From positions 1 to 34,463 of the forward strand of contig JADLBN010000103.1 in NCBI GenBank assembly GCA_020847675.1: a stretch of DNA of 34,463 nt, written 5' to 3'. Shown here piece after piece: positions 31,434-34,463 of this stretch (the first letter of the stretch is position 1; every line of letters starts with the position of its first letter). Made by a program: the position numbers and the translations under genes. This DNA comes from Burkholderiales bacterium (GTDB lineage: Bacteria; Pseudomonadota; Gammaproteobacteria; Burkholderiales; Casimicrobiaceae). The notes beneath the pieces were generated by a model. It saw nothing but the letters and a program-made list of their open reading frames with translations, ran no database searches and had not been told where the DNA came from.

Positions 31434-33638
31434 TCAGGCCTCGGGGGTTCCGCCCTGCCGTGCCTTGCGGCGCTTCTCGAGGTGGTCTTCCAGCGCGAAG
31501 AGCGTGCGGTTCGCGCAGTCGACGAGTTCCTCGGTCCACGGCGTGGCCTTGAGGCGCAGCTGATCGTGCGTCGCCTTGTCGATGCGTGTAGCGACCTGCA
31601 GGAGCTGCATCGCGCCGACCGAGGCCGCGCCGCCCTTGAGCGCGTGCGCGGCGTCCTTCGCGACGTCGTAGCGGCGGCCCGCGAGCGCGTCGCCGATCTC
31701 GCGCACGAGCCGCTCGGTGTCGCCCTTGAACCCGCGCAGCAGCCGGTCGACGAACGTCGGATCGGACGAAAGCCCGGCCAGGTCCCCGAGCACGCCGGGG
31801 TCGAGCGGTGGCGTCTCGACGACGGTCAGCGACGGGCGCTCCTCGACGCGCTCAGGTGGCGGAGCCTGCCTGACGGAATCCGCAGCGAGGTGGCGCTCGA
31901 CCGCGTCGAGCAAGAGCGAGGCGCGCAGCGGCTTGGGCACGAATTCCGCCGCGCCGGCGCGGTCGCACTCCGCGATCGCGTCGGTGGTGACGTTCGCCGA
32001 CACGATCAGGACCGGGATCGGGTTCGCCGTCGTGAAGCGGTAGAGCTTGAGCGCCTCGAGGCCCGACACGAGCGGCATCGAGAGGTCGAACAGCGCGAGG
32101 TCGTAGCCGCCGCGCTCGAGCGCGTCGAGCGCGGCTTCGCCGTTGTCGACCAGCGTGACGAGGTGGCCGCCGCTCTCGAGGATCAGCTGCGCGACGCGCT
32201 GGTTGGTCGCGTTGTCCTCGGCGACCAGGATGCGGGCGCCGCGGATCTTGTGAACCTTGGCGCCGGCACCGACCGGCGCGGTCGACGCCTGCATCGTCGC
32301 CGAGGTGCGCGTGACGCCGGCGAGTTCGTCGGAGAGGTCGATTCCCTGCGGCTGCGAATGGGCGAGGGGAATCTCGAACCAGAAGAGGCTGCCCTGACCG
32401 ACCGTGCTCGCGAGTCCGATGCTCCCGCCCATCAGCATCACCAGGTGGCGGGCGATCGTGGTGCCGAGACCGGTGCCGCCGTACACGCGCGTGACCGAGT
32501 CGTCGGCCTGGGTGAACGGCTCGAAGATGGCGGCCTGCTTGGCTTCGGGGATGCCGATGCCGGTGTCCTGGACCTCGACGCGCACCGTCGCGCCATCGGC
32601 CTCCGAAGGCGTGCTGCGCACCCGGAGCGTGATCTCGCCCTTCTCCGTGAACTTGACCGCGTTCGACAGCAGGTTGAGGAGCACCTGCCGGATGTGGTGC
32701 TGGTCGCCCGAGAACCAGCGGGCGGCCGACGGCTCGATCACCGTGTTGATCGCGAGTCCCTTGTACCGTGCCTGCGGCAGCATCACCTTGACGGTCCCGG
32801 TGACCATGCGTCCGAAGTCGAAGGGCCGCGCCTCGATGGTCACGCGCCCGGCCTCGATCTTGGACATGTCCAGCACGTCCTCGATCTGCGCGAGCAGCAG
32901 GTGCGCCGAGGTCGTCATCGTCTCGACGATCTCGCGCTGCGCCTCGTTCAGGTTGGTCTCGCGCAGCACGTCGGACATCGCGATCACGCCGTTCAGCGGC
33001 GTGCGCATCTCGTGGCTGACGTTGGCGAGGAAGCGCCCCTTCGCCGCGTTCGCCTCGTCGGCGCGCTGCTTCGCCTCGGTGATCCGCTGGGTCAGCACGC
33101 CCACGTAGAACGGCAGCACCAGCAGCGCCACCATGAGGCCCATGCCGACGATGACGTGCAGCGACCAGAAAGGGGACAGCCACATCACGAGCGAGAAGCC
33201 GACGATCGACAGCGCTTGCGAAGCGTGGAGCGCCCGGCGGCCGAAGCGGAAGCCGTTGCCGAACGCCACGAACAGGTAGACCCCCAGGACGAAGGCGCCG
33301 CCTTCGCCCATCTGGAGCAGTGTGTAGGTGGTCGCGCCGTTGTCGGTGAGCATCCCGATCGCGCGACGCGGGACCGACTGGCCACCCTTGGCGAGTACCA
33401 AGAGGAGCAGCATCAGCGACAGCGCGAAGATGCCGCCGCAGGCGATCACGAAACTGAGTTCGTGGTGGTCGAGCGTCCCGTCGCGGTTCACACTCCACAG
33501 GATGTAGACGTAGACCAGGCCGACGAGCACGACCCGCAGGATCGCCTGCTCGAACTCCGGTCGATCGGTGCGCGCGATCATCGACCGCCAGCCCTCGGCG
33601 GTCGTCCACTGCCGCTTCACCTCGCCAGATGTCTTCAT
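31434..33638 (-). CDS. rpfC: RpfC-like hybrid sensor histidine kinase (DSF receptor candidate)
   Basis: The 734-residue hybrid kinase has the RpfC order: about five membrane helices (33-183) with the RpfC-like segment RRAIGMLTDN...FVAFGNGFRFG, HisKA with His209 (NVSHEMRTPLNGV), HATPase (NLLSNAVKF, DTGIGIP, GGTGLGTTI), a receiver with Asp518 (LALFDLSMPLVSG) and a C-terminal Hpt domain with His665 (AAHALKGGAASVG). RpfC senses DSF and passes phosphate to RpfG, which is not in this window. I use ATG 33638: a TAAGAT -10 box (33659-33664) lies between it and an upstream ATG at 33683, which would add 15 residues. It is convergent with rpfF. Confidence 0.88.
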   Translation of the reverse strand: MKTSGEVKRQWTTAEGWRSMIARTDRPEFEQAILRVVLVGLVYVYILWSVNRDGTLDHHELSFVIACGGIFALSLMLLLLVLAKGGQSVPRRAIGMLTDNGATTYTLLQMGEGGAFVLGVYLFVAFGNGFRFGRRALHASQALSIVGFSLVMWLSPFWSLHVIVGMGLMVALLVLPFYVGVLTQRITEAKQRADEANAAKGRFLANVSHEMRTPLNGVIAMSDVLRETNLNEAQREIVETMTTSAHLLLAQIEDVLDMSKIEAGRVTIEARPFDFGRMVTGTVKVMLPQARYKGLAINTVIEPSAARWFSGDQHHIRQVLLNLLSNAVKFTEKGEITLRVRSTPSEADGATVRVEVQDTGIGIPEAKQAAIFEPFTQADDSVTRVYGGTGLGTTIARHLVMLMGGSIGLASTVGQGSLFWFEIPLAHSQPQGIDLSDELAGVTRTSATMQASTAPVGAGAKVHKIRGARILVAEDNATNQRVAQLILESGGHLVTLVDNGEAALDALERGGYDLALFDLSMPLVSGLEALKLYRFTTANPIPVLIVSANVTTDAIAECDRAGAAEFVPKPLRASLLLDAVERHLAADSVRQAPPPERVEERPSLTVVETPPLDPGVLGDLAGLSSDPTFVDRLLRGFKGDTERLVREIGDALAGRRYDVAKDAAHALKGGAASVGAMQLLQVATRIDKATHDQLRLKATPWTEELVDCANRTLFALEDHLEKRRKARQGGTPEA

Positions 33639-33716
33639 CGTGCGTTGCTCAACCCGGTATCTTACGTGGGGGCGTTGCCGCATGCGCCCCGACGCGACCG
33701 TTTCCGGATATCCGCC

Positions 33717-34463
33717 TTGGCCACAGCCGAAAAGCTCATCGTCCCAGCCTCCGACGGCTACCCGCTCGCCGCCACGCTCTGGCGACCCGATTCAGGCCGT
33801 ATCCCGCGACGCTGGGCCATCGTCAACGCCGGGGCCGGCATTCCTGCCCGGTACTACGACCGCTTCGCCGAATGGCTCGCCGACCGCGGAACGGCGGCGC
33901 TCACCTACGACTATCGCGGTGTTGGGGCCTCGGCACCTCCATCACTCCGGGGATTCGAAGCCCGCGTCGAAGACTGGGGAAGCAAGGATTGTGCCGCCAC
34001 GGTTGCCCTCATGGAATCCCGCTACCCGGATGCGAAGTCGGCCGTGGTCGGACACAGCATCGGCGGCTTCGTGTGCGGCCTCATCCCGAAGGGGGAGCGC
34101 GTGGACCGCCTGGCTCTCGTGGGGACGCACACCGGCTACTGGCGCGACTATGCCCGACGCGCCCGCATTCCGATGTTCGTTGCCTGGCATCTGGCGATGC
34201 CGGCGGTTGCGCGAGCGGTCGGCTACGTGCCGGCGCGCCGGTTCGGGATGCCCGACCGTCTGCCGGCCGGCGTCGCGCGCGACTGGTCGTCGCGTCGCAA
34301 GCCCGAGCCGTGGTGGAACCTGCGCCTTCCGGACGGACAGCCCGACCGCGAGCGCATCGACGGCGTGATCGCGCGCTTCGATGCCTTTCGCGCCGATGCA
34401 CTCGTCGTGTCGCTGGCGGACGATCCGTTCGCCACGCGCGAGGCGACCGCGCGCGTGGCGGCG
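33717..34463 (+). CDS. Alpha/beta hydrolase (COG4757-like), partial at the window end
   Basis: The reading frame runs 249 codons to the last base without a stop, so the C-terminus is missing. Seen are IVPASDGYPLAATLW at the start, the oxyanion region IVNAGAGIPARYYDRFAEWL, LTYDYRGVGAS and the nucleophile elbow VVGHSIGGF. This resembles uncharacterised predicted hydrolases of the COG4757 group. The start is a TTG at 33717 (the family-like N-terminus begins there); a second in-frame TTG at 33675 is possible and no ATG is available. It is divergent from the RpfC-like kinase, about 80 bases away. Substrate unknown. Confidence 0.75.
   Translation, partial: MATAEKLIVPASDGYPLAATLWRPDSGRIPRRWAIVNAGAGIPARYYDRFAEWLADRGTAALTYDYRGVGASAPPSLRGFEARVEDWGSKDCAATVALMESRYPDAKSAVVGHSIGGFVCGLIPKGERVDRLALVGTHTGYWRDYARRARIPMFVAWHLAMPAVARAVGYVPARRFGMPDRLPAGVARDWSSRRKPEPWWNLRLPDGQPDRERIDGVIARFDAFRADALVVSLADDPFATREATARVAA

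Overview
The window is very G+C-rich and gene-dense. It carries a set of neighbourhoods typical of betaproteobacteria: ispZ-bolA-PpiC, a PP0621-like gene with pilS-pilR and ampD, a PhaM-like granule protein, a TctAB transporter, aat-bpt, and a REP-like intergenic element starting CCCCCCGAAGCGCG. I read it as a chromosomal segment of an environmental betaproteobacterium (Burkholderiales or a close relative). No phage, transposase, integrase or CRISPR array was seen.

Layout. 1-4192 (minus): start of a catalase, a cytoplasmic-type gamma-glutamyltransferase, and tctA/tctB without a tctC. 4311-6072 (minus): ispZ, bolA and a periplasmic parvulin, with an intrinsic terminator. 6278-10573: ampD, a small membrane protein on the plus strand, then pilR, pilS and a PP0621-like gene. 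10765-13913: an FAD-linked D-2-hydroxyacid dehydrogenase, and on the plus strand phaM, a glutathione S-transferase and a PEBP-family protein. 13903-15717 (minus): an M61 peptidase with a PDZ domain.

15852-26627 (plus): a run of eleven tightly packed genes, the most interesting part of the window. It holds an isoprenylcysteine-methyltransferase-like membrane protein, two paralogous exported alpha/beta hydrolases flanking a condensation/PapA-like acyltransferase, and then a dedicated type II fatty-acid set. That set is a FabL-type enoyl reductase, a FabG ketoreductase, an AcpXL-like carrier protein, a double-hotdog dehydratase, a complete ketosynthase, a second ketosynthase whose catalytic Cys is Ser, and one protein fusing an AcpS phosphopantetheinyl transferase to an LpxL/HtrB-type acyltransferase. 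The genes provide every step needed to activate a carrier, elongate and fully reduce a chain on it, and hand it to a membrane acceptor. The nearest parallel I know is the rhizobial acpXL-fabZXL-fabF2XL-fabF1XL-adh-lpxXL cluster for very-long-chain lipid A acyl groups. The FabL gene, the hydrolase/acyltransferase block and the AcpS-LpxL fusion differ from it.

26889-30035: a heptamer tandem repeat, tRNA-Arg(CCT), a DUF599-like membrane protein, tag, and the N-degron transferases aat and bpt. 30036-34463: an AT-rich regulatory region, rpfF (DSF synthase), a convergent RpfC-like hybrid kinase, and the start of an alpha/beta hydrolase cut by the window edge. RpfF and the kinase form a cell-cell signalling pair. 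A perfect palindrome lies in the spacer of the predicted rpfF promoter.
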